DNA of 64,000 bases from Hexactinellida sp. DTS-2022 (lineage: Eukaryota > Porifera > Hexactinellida): assembly GCA_028753945.1 (NCBI GenBank), contig JAPNXP010000007.1, positions 4,340,001-4,404,000 on the forward strand. Reading direction: 5' to 3'. Below, piece after piece: positions 1 to 11,830 of the stretch; position 1 is the stretch's first letter; every line of letters starts with the position of its first letter. A model generated the notes under the pieces. That model was given only the letters and a program-made list of their open reading frames with translations, was not told the DNA's origin and made no database searches. Both the position numbers and the translations under genes were made by a program.

Positions 1-614
1 CAAGTCGAAGAAATTAGGGTTTCGCCTCAAGAAAAATAAGATATTAATAAACAAATTGCACAAATGTAACAGAATAATATAATAAGACAATCTGTGTTTC
101 CATGGGCAAGCCGAATCATCTTAGTGAGGAAGAAAGATGATCTACACCTTTCTCTGTTGATTATCGTTCCTTCAATTACAGACAAAAAAGGATTCTTACC
201 CTATACCGGAGCTTAAAGATATCCTGGATAAACTTCACGGGAAAAGTATTTCACGACCCTAGATGGAGCTAGCGCCTACTGGAGTGTTCCTATCGCCGAG
301 AAATACAGAGAGAAAACCGCCTTTTTAACACAATGAGGACAATTCGAGTTTCGCGTAATGCCCTTTGGTTTATGTAATACACCTTCTTGCTTCTACTTTC
401 AGATGGATATTGATTCCGCTTTACGCGACACGCCACATAGTTCACCGTATGCCATCTTAGAGAAGTTATGCAACGTTTCAGGGATGTAAACCTTCAACTG
501 AGAAGAGACAAGTGCAAATGTGCTTAAAATTAAGTAGAGTTCAAGGAATTTTTTGCTGACAGTAGAAGGACACAGTGATCTTCCATCTAACATGCCCGGA
601 AATTCAGCGTCAAG
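1..614 (+). pseudogene. Ty3/gypsy reverse transcriptase fragment
   Basis: This is the RT domain of a Ty3/gypsy polyprotein, which would copy element RNA into DNA. Readable pieces in shifting frames are PWASRIILVRKKDD (from about 100), ITKKDSYPIPELKDIL-like text around 180-230, LDGASAYWSVPIAEKYREKT (around 260-320) and MPFGLCNTP (around 358-385); together these are the usual order of gypsy RT motifs. The YxDD catalytic box expected about 30 codons after MPFGLCNTP is missing: the text jumps to LREVMQRFRDVNLQLRRDKC (around 455-520). There are several frameshifts and stops, so it is dead. The reading resumes at 5517 after the P element. The window starts inside the element, so no 5' LTR is visible. 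Confidence 0.85.
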
Positions 615-1011
615 CATAGACTCCTTTAAATAAGGACTGTAGGCGCTAATTCTCGGGTCCTGGAACTAGAGTCCATTAGGTATTTTGTAATCGGTTAAAG
701 TTAGACACATAAAATGTATTATTGTCGAATAGGAAGTCATAGTTAAGGAGTCTATTGGTCATATTTTCTCCTTTAACTATTTGTGGAATGTGAGTTATGC
801 GGTTTTCACACCTTTTTCAGTATTTTAATATTGTTAAAATCTCGCCATTAATCCTAGCTAGACGTATGAGTTTATTATTGTTGAATAGGAATTCATATAC
901 ATGTATAGGGAGCGGTGGGTAATGTTGGTTCACCACAATTATCTGTAGTTGATTTTAACACTTCAATATATGGTAATATTAATAAAACAACGACAACAGT
1001 TAATGTTAGGC

Positions 1012-1881
1012 CATAGCATTCTATACATAAGGCAATGATACGCACTCAAATTTCTGGACCAGGGATTAATTAGTATAGTCAACTAAATAGATGTAATTCA
1101 ATTATTCTTCGAAATAAGTAATCCAGGATGCTTCTACTTACGTTAATGTTTTTATAAAGGTAGTCATGTACAAGACGCATATTTTTGAGGTGCCACTTGG
1201 GCGAAATGACGTCACTGTATTGTCTAATAGTCCAAATATGCCAAAACTTTAAACGCATGTAAAATGTTCAATTTCGCTTTTTAAAACAAATCGATGTGAC
1301 TAACCCATCGAGGAGTCATTTTACATAAAATATCTCAGAATCAAGTATGGAATGTTCCCACATTCCTCTGTTGCCTTGAAAACGTGATTTCAATGCTCGA
1401 GGTCATATCTCGAGAATAAATATAGTTACAGCTTAGTCAATGGCTCCAATTGATAGCCCGACCTCAACTTCCTATTCAATGATAATACATTTCGATGCTC
1501 TATCTCAAACCAATTTCTGAGAATTTTGATTATTGTAATATACATTCAAACGGTTATACACATTTTGCGCAAAATTGGTTTGAGATAGAGCATCGAAATG
1601 TATTATCATTGAATAGGAAGTTGAGGTCGGGCTATCAATTGGAGCCATTGACTATATTTGGACTATTAGACAATACAGTGACGTCATTTCGCCCAAGTGG
1701 CACCTCAAAAATATGCGTCTTGTACATGACTACCTTTATAAAAACATTAACGTAAGTAGAAGCATCCTGGATTACTTATTTCGAAGAATAATTGAATTAC
1801 ATCTATTTAGTTCACTATACTAATTAATCCCTGGTCCAGAAATTTGAGTGCGTATCATTGCCTTATGTATAGAATGCTATG
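1012..1881. mobile_element. Palindromic miniature element in the left P arm
   Basis: The two halves are inverted copies: 1012-1238 pairs with about 1660-1881 and 1434-1515 pairs with about 1575-1655. The left half has about 195 bp (1239-1433) absent from the right. The ends are CATAGCATTC/GAATGCTATG, and GTTAGGC (1005-1011 and 1882-1888) is duplicated. The right P arm at about 5110 reads through without this insert, which proves insertion. Its core contains CTTCCTATTCAATGATAATA, close to the subterminal motif of the P element itself. Confidence 0.8.
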
Positions 1882-2159
1882 GTTAGGCATATTTAAATAT
1901 ATCATTGGCGGATAGGTATACTAATATGGTGAAGCTATTCGTTGTGATAATTATTTGCTATACCTCTAATGTTAAAGTTACAAGTTTTGATTTGATTTCT
2001 CCTAATCTATGATTGTTAGTATGGAGAAAGTATTATCAGTACATTGACTGTATCTAAAAAGTGTTTACAATTAATCATTTTATTCTTGTAACTTTTCCCT
2101 GCGTCAAAGACATCCAAGCTGTTGCCATCGATCACTGAAGTGGTTCACTTGAGCTTTTA

Positions 2160-4870
2160 AGAGAGTATTAACTAATGAGTATAGGCTACATTGTCTTCAG
2201 CAAGAGGATGATCAAAAAATGAAATGACTTTAATTACATAGGTTCGACAACTATTTTTGGCCCTCGGAAGTAACTCAAGGAGATTAACAGCAGTTTGAAC
2301 AAAACAAGTCGTGGACAATGTTGGCACTCTCAGCCCTCCCCTGTCAAGTTCTTGTAGAAAATCAGTAGATACCAGGTCCCCTTCCATTTTTCCATGCTCA
2401 AATGTTATCGTATATCCAGCAATGAACACTTTTAAGTATTGCCCGAATCAAGGAGGACTTGCAGAGGCGGATCCAGGGGGGGGCCCAGGGGGCCTGGGCC
2501 CCCCCTTCGAAACTGAAATTGACTGAAATTTATCCTGAAATTGACAAAATATTTTAAGAAACTTCAGCTTCAAGTTTGAACTATGGCTCCTTATAAAGAA
2601 ATTAGCGTTTAAAATGACTTCTGAGTGTATATAACTCAAAAAAGTTCTGGGGGTTACCCCCCAGACCCCTTATAAGTTGCTCGCTACGCTCGCATTTTTC
2701 TTGGGCCCCCCCTTTTCAACGTGTCTGGATCCGCCACTGAGTTGCGTGTCCTCAATACTGATATCTTGCATTAGCTCTATATGCAGTTGTACATTCTGGG
2801 CTAAACTCTGGAATTCCTTGAGGAATTATATTGTATTTCAGCAACTGATGTAATCGCTGTGCTTTGGCTGCTGAGAGTACATCACCAATATCAATATAAT
2901 AGTTTCCTCCATTCCGCTGTCTGGCTTGTCCAAAGTTTTTCCAAGGAGTCTTGTGAGAAAACCGCAGGAAGAACATACTGAATATTGTGGTAAGTCAATA
3001 GATAAGTGGCGGCTACAATACTATATTTTGTTGTGATCTTATAAGCATCGGCAGTGAATTGAGTAAGCTTTTTTGTCGAAATCTTCCTCCTTCCCATCGA
3101 CAGGAATCTATAACGTCGCACATTGCTGATAGTTTGTTAAAGTTGTCACAGTTCATCGTCCAAGGTGCACGATGTGGATCACGAAGATGTATTGTGCTAA
3201 ACTTGTCTCTTACGTTCATCATTCTGAACCAGTTTGTTATCAATGTGATAAATTTGAAAGTTCCCTCCTGATAGTTGATAGTACCCTTTAAGGCTTTGAA
3301 TGCTGCAATTGACTTTTCATGAAAGCCTTGACATACCAGCGGTACGCTCTGTCTTTGTCGTGGTTTAGGAAAGACTGAGGTGTGAGTAAACTTTGTAAGA
3401 CGTAATGACATCTTCTTATCTTCCTCATATAGAGCTTGGATGTCTCTCCAACATGCCAGATATTCTACACCGTAAGGACAATTCCCAGGTCCTCTCAGTT
3501 ATCCAATTATTCCTCGATTTTTTTAGGATATGAACGTAATGATAAATTAAGTACATATTGACACCACATACCTCCACTTTCCCAGGACCACCAAGTAAGT
3601 GGTACACACCTTGATTTAGTGTACAATTATCACAGATAAAGGATATTGGCTGGATGTTATTTTTCCAATCCTTAAATTGTTTCCATTAAAATATATCGAG
3701 CCTTCTCTGCATTTATTTTAGAAACAGGATGAACACCAATCACTAAGCGTGATCCTCCGTAATGGCAAACAATTTATATACAAAAGCCAGATGTAGCAAC
3801 TGCCTCTGTGGCATTAGTGGCATAACCAATGATGTGGCCGCCTGTTAAGCGTTTGGTTTTCAATAACGTTACCTCATCAAATAGTATGTTAACAAGACGT
3901 TACTCAGGTTTCAGTTCTTGAATAAGAGCGGCAGATTGGTGTTTGCGAAACTACGAGACATTAAATTTCGAACAAGTTGTTCCACAGGGAGCTTTATTAT
4001 TCTGTAATTTCTTATCATCTTGTATGCAGCTGGAGATATACAAAGAAGTTCCCCAGCAAAAATCATTAGGTGTTTTGTATACCGGATATTATTATCTGAA
4101 ATCAATAGAAATTCTAGCTGGGTCTCTAGGAACTTAAAATGTGTTGATTCTTGTTACATCTATTGTCATTTGTTTCAACTCTTCCATGGCCTTTAACAAA
4201 TGATCATTGTTAGAGTTTCATAATTATTAACAATCGAGAGGATTTCTTCCATCTGAGACCATCTATGGTAGGAGGTTATTCTTCTTGTAGATTGAAAATT
4301 ATCTTTGGGATCTCATAACCATTCTTTTCTACCTTAGATAAATGAAGAAACCCAAAGCAAGACTCTACTTACTTAATGCAGAAATACTGAACCATTTTAT
4401 TCCTTAATTAATCCACCATTAAAACTGTAATTTTTCTCCGTGATTTCTAACGATGAATAATATAAATCGTCTTTCAAATTCTTCTGAAAAAGTGGTGAAA
4501 TCTAAGATCTATCACATTTGTCAATATACTCTCTGTGCAATTTATCCCTTACAGCAGAAGTAATCTTTTTTGTTGGCCTTGGATGTGCAATAGGCTGCTT
4601 ATGACAAGATTTGGGCACACCTTTAAATATGTAGGATGTCCAATTGGTCGCTTTCCTCCCCGTACAGTTACCCATTTGCATTCAAAGTGTGATGAACAGA
4701 CAAATATCTCTTTTCGATCTTTAAGACTCCCAGGTTCATTAGGCATGACCTCAATCCATCTGTCCTTTCAAGCCTATCTGTGGGAAAACTGACAACTTAA
4801 CTACGTATATGGTTCCCCATCATAGTTACCAGGATAGTTGAATGTTGCACAACGTTTTGGCATGATTACT
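2160..4870 (-). pseudogene. P-element transposase with THAP domain, decayed
   Basis: Read on the minus strand, the N-terminus (about 4870-4560) is a THAP zinc finger: it begins MPKRCATFNYPGNYDGEPY, passes KLSVFPQ and ends VCSSHF followed by the HPTYLKVCPN-type tail, although a stop, a frameshift and a lost cysteine (Tyr in NYPG) break it. THAP fingers bind the transposon ends. Further on, ALKGTINYQEGTF, LITNWFRMMNVRD and MNCDNFNKL (3411-3013) match the conserved central block of P/THAP9 transposases. AGYTITFEHGK and ELDRGGLRVP (2429-2172) match their C-terminal block. A 278-bp miniature element splits the C-terminal part. The family cuts and pastes DNA using GTP as a cofactor. No continuous frame remains, so this copy cannot make transposase. 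Confidence 0.75.
2462..2739. mobile_element. hAT-like miniature (CAGWGGCGGATCC ends)
   Basis: Terminal repeats CAGAGGCGGATCC and GGATCCGCCACTG bound a non-coding 278-bp unit with GC-rich ends (runs of G and C at 2475-2505 and 2703-2715). It splits the C-terminal part of the P transposase. The flanks AGGACTTG and AGTTGCGT are only partly alike, so the target duplication has decayed. Confidence 0.7.
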
Positions 4871-5516
4871 GTGTTGCTTGTGAGATTAGATGCTAAATTT
4901 TGTAAATACGAAATAAATGTAAAAACTAAGCATTATTATTCTTTACCATCAACATTTAGTTCGATGATACTTTCGCCATGCTAACAATCATAGATTAGTA
5001 GAATTCAAATCAAAACTTGTAACTTAAACATTAGAAGTAGTATAGCAGATAATTATCACAACGAATAGCTTCACCATATTAGACTACCTATTCGCCAATG
5101 ATATATTTAAATATGCCTAACTTTAACTGTTGTCGTGGTTTTATTAATAACCATATATGGAAGTGTTAAAATCAACTAAAGATATTTATGGTGAACCAAT
5201 ATTACCCACCGACTCCCTATAAATGAATTCCTATTCAACGATAATACACTTCATACGTCTAGCTAGGATTAATGGCGAGATTTTAATAATATTAAAACAC
5301 TGAAAAAGGTGTGAAAACCGCATAACTCACATTCCACAAATAGTTAAGGGGGAAAATATGACCAATAGACTCCTTTTAATAAGACTTCCTATTCGACAAT
5401 AATACATTTTAAGTGTCTAACTTTAACCGATTACGAAATACCTAATGGACTCTAGTTCCAGGACCCGAGAATGAGCGCCTATAGTCCTTATTTAAAGGAG
5501 TCTATGGCGTCAAGCA

Positions 5517-6360
5517 AGACCAACAAACCCAAAGCAGTTAAGATCATTCTTGGGGCTGGTAAACTATTACCGGGAATTCCTTCCCGGACTTGCAGATATT
5601 GCTACACCCTTGTATACATTGACACAGAAAGAATCTTCCTTGGATTGTAGCGAGCTAAATGAGGAAAGCTACCCGAATTTATGTCTAGCTCTTGCCCAAA
5701 ACCCTGTTACTCTGACTTATCCCGATTGGAAGAAACCCTTTTACTTGGAGGTGGATGCATCGAACTTTGCCGTGGTGTTTTGGCTCAATAAAATAAGGAA
5801 GGAAGATTTAGATCTATTTCATTTTTCTCCTCGACTCAACGGAACTATAGTATGGGGTGAAATGAGGCATGGGCCATAATAGCACCTGCACGGAAGTTCA
5901 GTAATAATCTTCATGCAGCAGAGCAGAGAACGTCATAATTACATCTGACCACAACCCGTTAATGCGGCTCAGCCAACAGAAAGATCCGCGAGGGAAATTC
6001 AGCGGTGGTTTCTAGAGCCTGAATCCCTTAATTAAAGTGTACGGTATCGTCGTGGCATTGAAAACCTAGCAGCAGATTATCTCAGTCGGAGCTCTAACTC
6101 GTTTGATTCGGATATCAACAACGAGTGTGAGAACCTGGAACGCCATATATACTAGGTTAAGGTTCCCGTGCAGCAAGCCCGAAGGATCAATAGCGTACAA
6201 GTGGATTCGAGCAACTTCCAGGTACTTACGGCAATTGTCTTGGAATCGCCTCTTATTCGGAGCGAGTTGCAAGAAGCACAGAATTCTGATCAGGTTATTT
6301 CGGATACAATTCATCAGTTGAGATCAAAGCAGAGATACAGTGGTCTGGACCAGACCGACC
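5517..6360 (+). pseudogene. Ty3/gypsy RT end and RNase H
   Basis: This continues the polyprotein broken at 614. The reading FLGLVNYYREFLPGLADIAT (shifted at its start; open from 5550) is the RT-RNase H connection, and LEVDASNFAVVFWLN (about 5745) is the first RNase H block with its catalytic Asp. RYRRGIENLAADYLSRSS (about 6040-6095) is the DALSR-type end of the gypsy RNase H region. A stop at 5877 and later frameshifts disable it. The sequence leaves the gypsy consensus at about 6360, where a Helitron-like copy begins, and the integrase resumes at 8637. Confidence 0.8.
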
Positions 6361-6568
6361 GGTCTGGAAAATATCTACATCTTCCATCCCAAAAGGTGAC
6401 AAAACTATTAACCAATTAAATTATTGGGTTGTCCCAGTATTGATTAACAGTGACCATTCAATAGTATTAAAGGAATTTAGTGTCTCTATCAATTGTTAAG
6501 TGTGCATTATCAAATTCCCATCTGAGACTGTAATTTAATTGGAGTAAATTGATGCATCCAATCAGTTA

Positions 6569-7895
6569 TTACTGTGCCGACTATACTATAGTATAGTGGC
6601 CCAGTATTAGAATCACTGCCTTTATTTATATTATTATTTCTCCGTAGCAGGTGCCTTGGCCACACCTGTATACATAGAGGGCTGAAACTTGGCATGTAGA
6701 TTCGGAGTCGACGTCTAATTTGCACCTGGGGTTACGATTTTGTATTAACAAATTTTTGACACATCTTTAACACCTTTCAAAATTTGTCTGGTCCATAACT
6801 CAAAAAATGTTTTACTAAACCCCAAAATTTTATTTCACATTTGGATTCGCCATAAAATTCTGCGTCTGATGGGAGAAGAAATTTTTCAATAAAGGGGTCA
6901 ATTTCTGCCATAAATGGGGGTTGAAATTTCTTTGTTTACTGACACTTCAATTTCAGTAAAGTGTTAAATCTAATTCTATTGTTTCAACTTGTAATAATTA
7001 TATTGATTTAACTTGTTAAATCCTACTCTAGTGATTCAACTTGCTATAATTATATTGATTTAACTTGTGAATTCAAGCTGGCTTCTATTTTGCAATTGAA
7101 AATTAAGATTATATATTTCATAACAACGACATATTATGTGATTATATTTACTTCTGCGAGAATATAATTGCACTGTTAATATACTGACGTAATTAATTAT
7201 AAATAATTCAGTTTGTATTTAACTTATATAGAAGCTTCCAATTTGTATATTAGAGGTTATCGAGTGTGCGGAATTGAAATTTGATAGATAAATTAATTAA
7301 TTAATTATTTATGACAAAATAATTGAACTTAATAATTGTATGTTGACATTGAAATTGGTGTCATATTATAAATAATATTAATAATTATTTATACTAATTA
7401 ATTAAATATCATAAATCTCAGAGATCATAGAAGATAGAAACAAACTTTCAATATATCAATTGGTCCTTGTGACACGTGCCACCTATACAAGTAGGTCTTG
7501 ACACCTTGAGGTGATGATGACATCGTTAAAAAAATGTATTTTTACAATTTTGTTAATTCGACATTTAAAATGGGTTAGTTAATGTTGGTTGATGACCCAA
7601 CACCCACTTAAAAAATGTTGAGTCATTACAGATTATATTCTACTGAAACTTGAATATCTCTTTAATGAAGTGAGCTGAATGGAAACTTCCACCACTCTAA
7701 AGGGTCGTTGCCTTCTGAAACACCTTTCTGAAATAATTTAACACCTTCATAGTGATGATGACATGGCGAAAAAAAAAATCCAAAATTGCAGCCTGTGCCG
7801 ACAGCATGTTCCTTTGGAGGCACTATCAATAAACCAACAACAAAATATAGTGCCACCAAAGGATCATGGGTCGGCACAGGCTGCAATTTTGGATT
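6569..7895 (+). mobile_element. Repeat family R3, copy 1
   Basis: It begins CTGTGCCGACTATACTATAG, also found at 45488, and ends in the palindrome at 7780-7892. Internal blocks such as AATTATATTGATTTAACTTG (6998-7065) recur at 27790-27950 and in part at 46400-46440. It is AT-rich and non-coding. The junction with the host repeat is defined by the empty sites in the other two family B copies. I cannot assign it to a superfamily. Confidence 0.55.
7780..7892. repeat. Palindromic terminal unit of R3
   Basis: CCAAAATTGCAGCCTGTGCC pairs with GGCACAGGCTGCAATTTTGG around a short imperfect loop (CCTTTGGAGGCACTATC against GATAGTGCC-like text elsewhere). Equivalent units lie at about 28170-28285 and at about 31540-31636; the last is split by a hAT-type element. 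Confidence 0.7.
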
Positions 7896-8636
7896 TTTTG
7901 TGTTCCGTCTGTCTAGCCATACATTTTACCATTCCATTGTGTCTATTTGATATCCAATAATTATCAGTCTATACAATAACTGTTTCCCATTTGAGTTCAA
8001 GGTGTTTTACAGTTCCTAAATGATCTTTAATTTACAATATTTGCAGTCAGTATATTACACATGGACAAACTTATCTATAAATTATTTGTTTAAAGTAGCA
8101 TCAATATTTCGGCGCTTACTGTTACTATTTTCTAAATAATTTTATTTGTCCTTATATAAGCTTATAGCTGGGGTCCATGGATATAGTATACAGTATTGCT
8201 TAGGAGGCCACAACTGAAAGTGGTTGAGATTCCCTGCTCTGCTAGCTATATGCTGTACAGTAGAATCTGCTAAATGTCACTCTATACAACGGTCATTTGT
8301 AAATAGGCTAGCGGCAGGTTAAAATAATTCCTAAATGATTTCCCGTAATATAATCAACTTGTGTATGAGGACTTCGGACATTACGTAACACTTCCAAGGG
8401 GGAGAGGATTACGGAATGTGACAGACCCTTCTCTTTATAATAAGATGGCAAAAGCATGCGTAGGGAGGGAGAGGAGATACATTATTTTCGATGATTTTTC
8501 GTTACATTTCCACAATATTTAAATTTAACCGGCATAACATTTGAAACGGTTATTCGCTTTGATACAAGCGAGGGCCGCAAGCCCAAGTACAGGTTGTAAG
8601 ACGCGCGTAGCGTGGACGAGCAGATTGTTCTACTAA

Positions 8637-9230
8637 TGAATGATCTATTTTCCAAATATATTGAAGCAGTACCTATGAAAAATCAGGAGGTGGACTCTGT
8701 GATGTAAAGGGTCTAGATCAGGGTTGGTTCTTGCGCCATGGGTGCCCTCTCATGATACTCTCGGATCAGGGCCGGAATGTGGATGGTATTTTTGGTCAAC
8801 CAATTATGCAAGAGTTTATATATCTCCAAACTTCATTCATCTCCCTACCATCCTCAAGGGGATGGACAAACAGAACTAAGTATTGGAAATTTTTAGCAAA
8901 TTAATGGGTGCCTATTAGAGAACAGAAAGATATGCCACACAGATTGGCCAAATCTTATTCAAGAGGTTACAATTAATTGCAACTCACAAATGAATGCAAA
9001 TACTAGTATTTTTTCTCCCACGAGATTATGTACGATGCACGTTTGCGAACGAGGGCGGATGCTGTCTTTCCACCATCGGAGAATAAAGTTTTCTTGACGT
9101 ACAAAGCTACCAGTGGCTTAGCAATAGGCGGTTCAGGCTGATCATCGAACCAGGGCCCCCGATGTCCATGTGCCCCCAATGGTTCCAAAATTCCGCTTAT
9201 GCAGATATACTTCAATCATACTTCATGATA
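8637..9230 (+). pseudogene. Ty3/gypsy integrase core fragment
   Basis: Readable pieces are MNDLFSKYIEAVPMKNQE (from 8637), LILSDQGRNVDG (about 8755; the second catalytic Asp of the DDE integrase), YHPQGDGQTEL (about 8845, with the Glu in the NGQxE-type position shifted to GQTE) and DWPNLIQEVTINCNSQMNAN (about 8945-9005). These are in the canonical gypsy order. Stops and frameshifts occur throughout. The integrase C-terminus is separated and found near 14205-14690, beyond a MULE insertion. Confidence 0.8.
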
Positions 9231-9583
9231 AGAGTTATGTTATGTTATTTGATAATTATTTGTATTATAATATATATACAGTAACTATTTGTTTGTCAGT
9301 TATCAATTAGAATTTTTATTTTTATTTGCTTCATAGCTACATTTCTTTTGAGACTACTAACTTGAGTGAAACATGAAGAGAGTTTATGTTTCTGGTTATG
9401 CAAAACGAGTAGAAACAATTATAATTTTATTAACCATAACATATTCTCTAACAGTGATGTCTAAATGCGGGAAATGTCATTTCCGAACCCAAATTTATCC
9501 AGATACATGCACTCCTTAAAATTTACTACTTCAATTTGAACTAGTGGGGCCAGAAGCCCGGCAGATACTTTTGGACGGGAGCG
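9231..9583. other. Gene-free stretch between gypsy and MULE
   Basis: AT-rich sequence with no open frame or repeat I recognise. It may be gypsy-derived spacer or host sequence carried between the two elements. Confidence 0.4.
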
Positions 9584-9586
9584 CTG

Positions 9587-9915
9587 CATTTGTTAGAATT
9601 TGTCATGTTGTCATTTGTCAGAATTTTCTTTGTTGTCAATTGTCCGAATATTATGTGCTCCTGTTCTCATTTGTTAGAATTTGTCATGTTGACATGATGT
9701 TGTCACTTGTCAGAATTTGTTGAGTAGCCATTTGTTAGAATTTATGAAGTTGTCAATTGTTAGAATTTATGATGTTGTCATTTGTTAGAATGTATGAAGT
9801 TGTCATTTGTTGGAATTTATGAAGTTGTCATTTGTTAGAATTTATGAAGTTGTCATTTGTTAGAATTTATCAAGTTGTTCTTTGTTAGAATTTATGAAGT
9901 CGCCATCTTTAACAT
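9587..9915 (+). repeat. Tandem ~24-bp array, left MULE end
   Basis: About a dozen units close to GTTAGAATTTATGAAGTTGTC(ATTT). The outer (left) units are more divergent, with TTTGTCATGTTGTC, and the inner ones are nearly identical. This pattern suggests recent unit turnover at the inner side. Confidence 0.85.
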
Positions 9916-10004
9916 ATAATTGGCGCTGTTTATGTAGAGGTATTGTATAAGGAATATGGTTTTCAATTGTATTGTAAGTATAAAAAAGATAGGTAAGAAA
10001 ATTT

Positions 10005-10559
10005 CAGTGTTCGGAAAAAAACGCCCTTTTCTAGAAAAGACCGGGGCAGGTGAAAAAAAAAACACCCTTTTCTGGACTTTTCTGCCTTTTTCTATTGACT
10101 GGCCTACGCATGAATAATATATTTCGGTGACAGTGCGGATACTATTTTACTGTCTACAGTATTCCACAATTTGATATCTTTCACACGGTTAGATTACTAT
10201 TAAATGATTTATTTGGTATCAAAAAAATCCTACATACCACACTTAACAGCGTTCACCTAGCACCTTTGGTACTAAGTATTAGTAAACATATCATATACGT
10301 ATATCAGTGTATTCAGTGGTTAATCCACTAACCTTAGTTTAACATTAGGGACCAACTCTCAAAAGTCCTAAATTTAACAATCGGTGCACTAGAAGTGTAG
10401 AATCTCTTTAGAAAATCTGTCTCTTGCATATAGAAGCTGACCATAAATGGGCATGCAGTGTTGCCATAAATGGTCATAAGTGTTTTTTCCAAATTTACTG
10501 CCCTTTTCCGGGGTGGAAAAAACCGTTTTTTTCGGGGTGGTCTTTTCTGGCAAACACTG
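10005..10559. mobile_element. hAT-like miniature (CAGTGTT ends)
   Basis: The ends CAGTGTTCGG and CCAGAAAAGACC...AACACTG-type sequences are inverted, with homopolymer A/T-rich and CCCTTTTC blocks just inside both. It disrupts the left MULE arm; the target TAAGAAA is present on both sides of this and the next insert combined (9994-10000 and 11256-11262). Non-coding. Confidence 0.65.
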
Positions 10560-11251
10560 TAGTTAGGGAATTTTACCTCAAATTATAGGTAAACCTTGAA
10601 AAAAATTGTTACCAAACAATTTCTACACTAGAGTCTTCTTCTGGACCCAAATATACATAGAAAAAAAGTTGCAAGCCCAAACCCGTGAGGAAAATTATTT
10701 ACACGGGTTGCGGTTTCTGATTTTCCATAGTAAATCGCCCACATTTCTGGAGGTAACTTTCTCAAATCAGCTCCAATCAACTTATTATCACCATATTGGT
10801 ACTCTGCGTTGAATTTCCAGCAATTTGATATATCACATGTCCATATTTGGAAGAATTTTTCCATAGCAACGCTGGAATGTCTTAGGAATGTGTAAAAATT
10901 CCATTATCAAATTGTGTTCCCACTTAATCAAGTGACCCCTCATTCGACTCCATTCAGCTACCTGAGTAAAATTATACACATACCGACACTCTAAAACGTG
11001 ATTTATAAAATTATTCGAGATTTTCGAGATTAACTGTAAATCTCGAACAATTTTATATTGAGAAAGTTACCTCCAGAAATGTCGGCGATTTACTATGGAA
11101 AATCAGAAACCGCAACCCGTGTAAATAATTTTCCTCACGGGTTTGGGCTTGCAACTTTTTTTCTATGTATATTTGGGTCCAGAAGAAGACTCTAGTGTAG
11201 AAATTGTTTGGTAACAATTTTTTTCAGGTTTTGAGTTAAAATTCCCTAACT
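10560..11251. mobile_element. Palindromic miniature (AGTTAGGGAATTTTA ends)
   Basis: About 200-bp arms (10561-10775 and 11060-11251) are near-perfect inverted copies around a ~280-bp centre. The ends are AGTTAGGG/CCCTAACT. The open frames in it on both strands are mirror images of each other and are not genes. Confidence 0.75.
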
Positions 11252-11339
11252 ACTGTAAGAAATAGAAAGTAAGAAGAAGAACAGAAACACAATTTAAATA
11301 GAATTTGGAGAAATTCGAGTAAGTTAATTTGTGAATATC

Positions 11340-11830
11340 TGAAAAGTATTTTCGATGGGAGAACGACAGACAGGGCATGTTTGACCAAGTTGTTCGATTT
11401 TGTGGCTACAATTTCCTCAACAATTCGCTTGTTTGCACGGAATAAATAGCCATGTAGTCTCGCGTGACTTTAGACAAACCAAGCACATGTTTTCGCCTCT
11501 ATAAACAGAAGCTTTGAAATGCATTCCGAATATTGTTCCTGGCAATTGCATCTCAAATTCGGAAAGCGTTAGGGATTTTGGGTTGAAGTTTCCTTCTACA
11601 TCGATACATTGTAGACTCGCAACTGTGAGATGAAATTTACTGCCTGCTGGATCTATTCTCGTTACATCATTGAAAACCTTCCGTAAATTACATCGCGATG
11701 TTTTCACAGCTTCTTTACATTTCGCTTTTACCAAGTATATGTCATTATTATATTCACTGTGTCCATGATAATGCCAGGAAATTATACTTTTCAAAGTTAC
11801 GGAACAAAACACATCTCAAATAATTATAAG
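11340..11830 (-). pseudogene. Core-deleted MULE-RING copy in the left arm
   Basis: Read on the minus strand, this begins like the right-arm gene (SIISWHYHGHSEYNNDIYL, KAKCKEAVKTSRCNLRKVF) and runs to GTIFGMHFKAS. It then jumps at RGENM directly into the RING finger CLVCLKSRETTW, PCKQANC, stop, GNCSHKIEQLGQTCPVCRSP. The whole DDE core found in the right arm (12440-13420) is absent, with the junction at about 11490. One in-frame TGA sits where the other arm has a Cys codon. The product would keep the N-terminal region and RING but could not catalyse transposition. It could be a simple deletion derivative. Confidence 0.6.

Larger units (their letters stand above)
615..5506 (-). mobile_element. 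P-type DNA transposon with long inverted repeats
   Basis: A complete P-superfamily element lies inside the gypsy copy. Its ends read CATAGACTCC and GGAGTCTATG, and an 8-bp direct repeat GCGTCAAG (607-614 and 5507-5514) flanks it; CA/TG ends and 8-bp duplications are what P elements make. The inverted repeats are unusually long: 615 to about 2025 (with a palindromic insert at 1012-1881) pairs with about 4975-5506. Each arm carries subterminal blocks such as GGAAGTCATA and TGTGGAATGTGAGTTATGCG, which recur in the palindromic miniatures at 32.5-34.0 and 42.5-42.9 kb. The gene inside is on the minus strand and is decayed. A miniature element (2462-2739) also sits inside. Confidence 0.85.
6362..8632 (+). 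mobile_element. Helitron-like family B, copy 1 (interrupted)
   Basis: The same sequence, in the same order, occurs at 46832-47700 and 50148-50918. Shared blocks are CATCTTCCATC, CAATTGTTAAGTGTGCATTA, a TAGCCATACATTT block, and a 3' end with GAGGGCCGCAAGCCC followed by ACGCGCGTAGCGTGG. Complete copies begin TATATTAAATCACAAT; this one lacks that 5' part. Another element (6569-7895) sits inside, and copy 2 has the empty site CAGTTATTGTGTTTC. There are no terminal inverted repeats and the 3' end is hairpin-rich. That suggests a non-autonomous rolling-circle element, but no Rep/helicase is present and the class is an inference. Confidence 0.55.

Noticed and set aside
9587-9915. Regular 24-bp repeats that resemble a CRISPR array
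   Set aside because: The units are contiguous with no unique spacers, have an inverted counterpart at the other end of a MULE, and the setting is eukaryotic.
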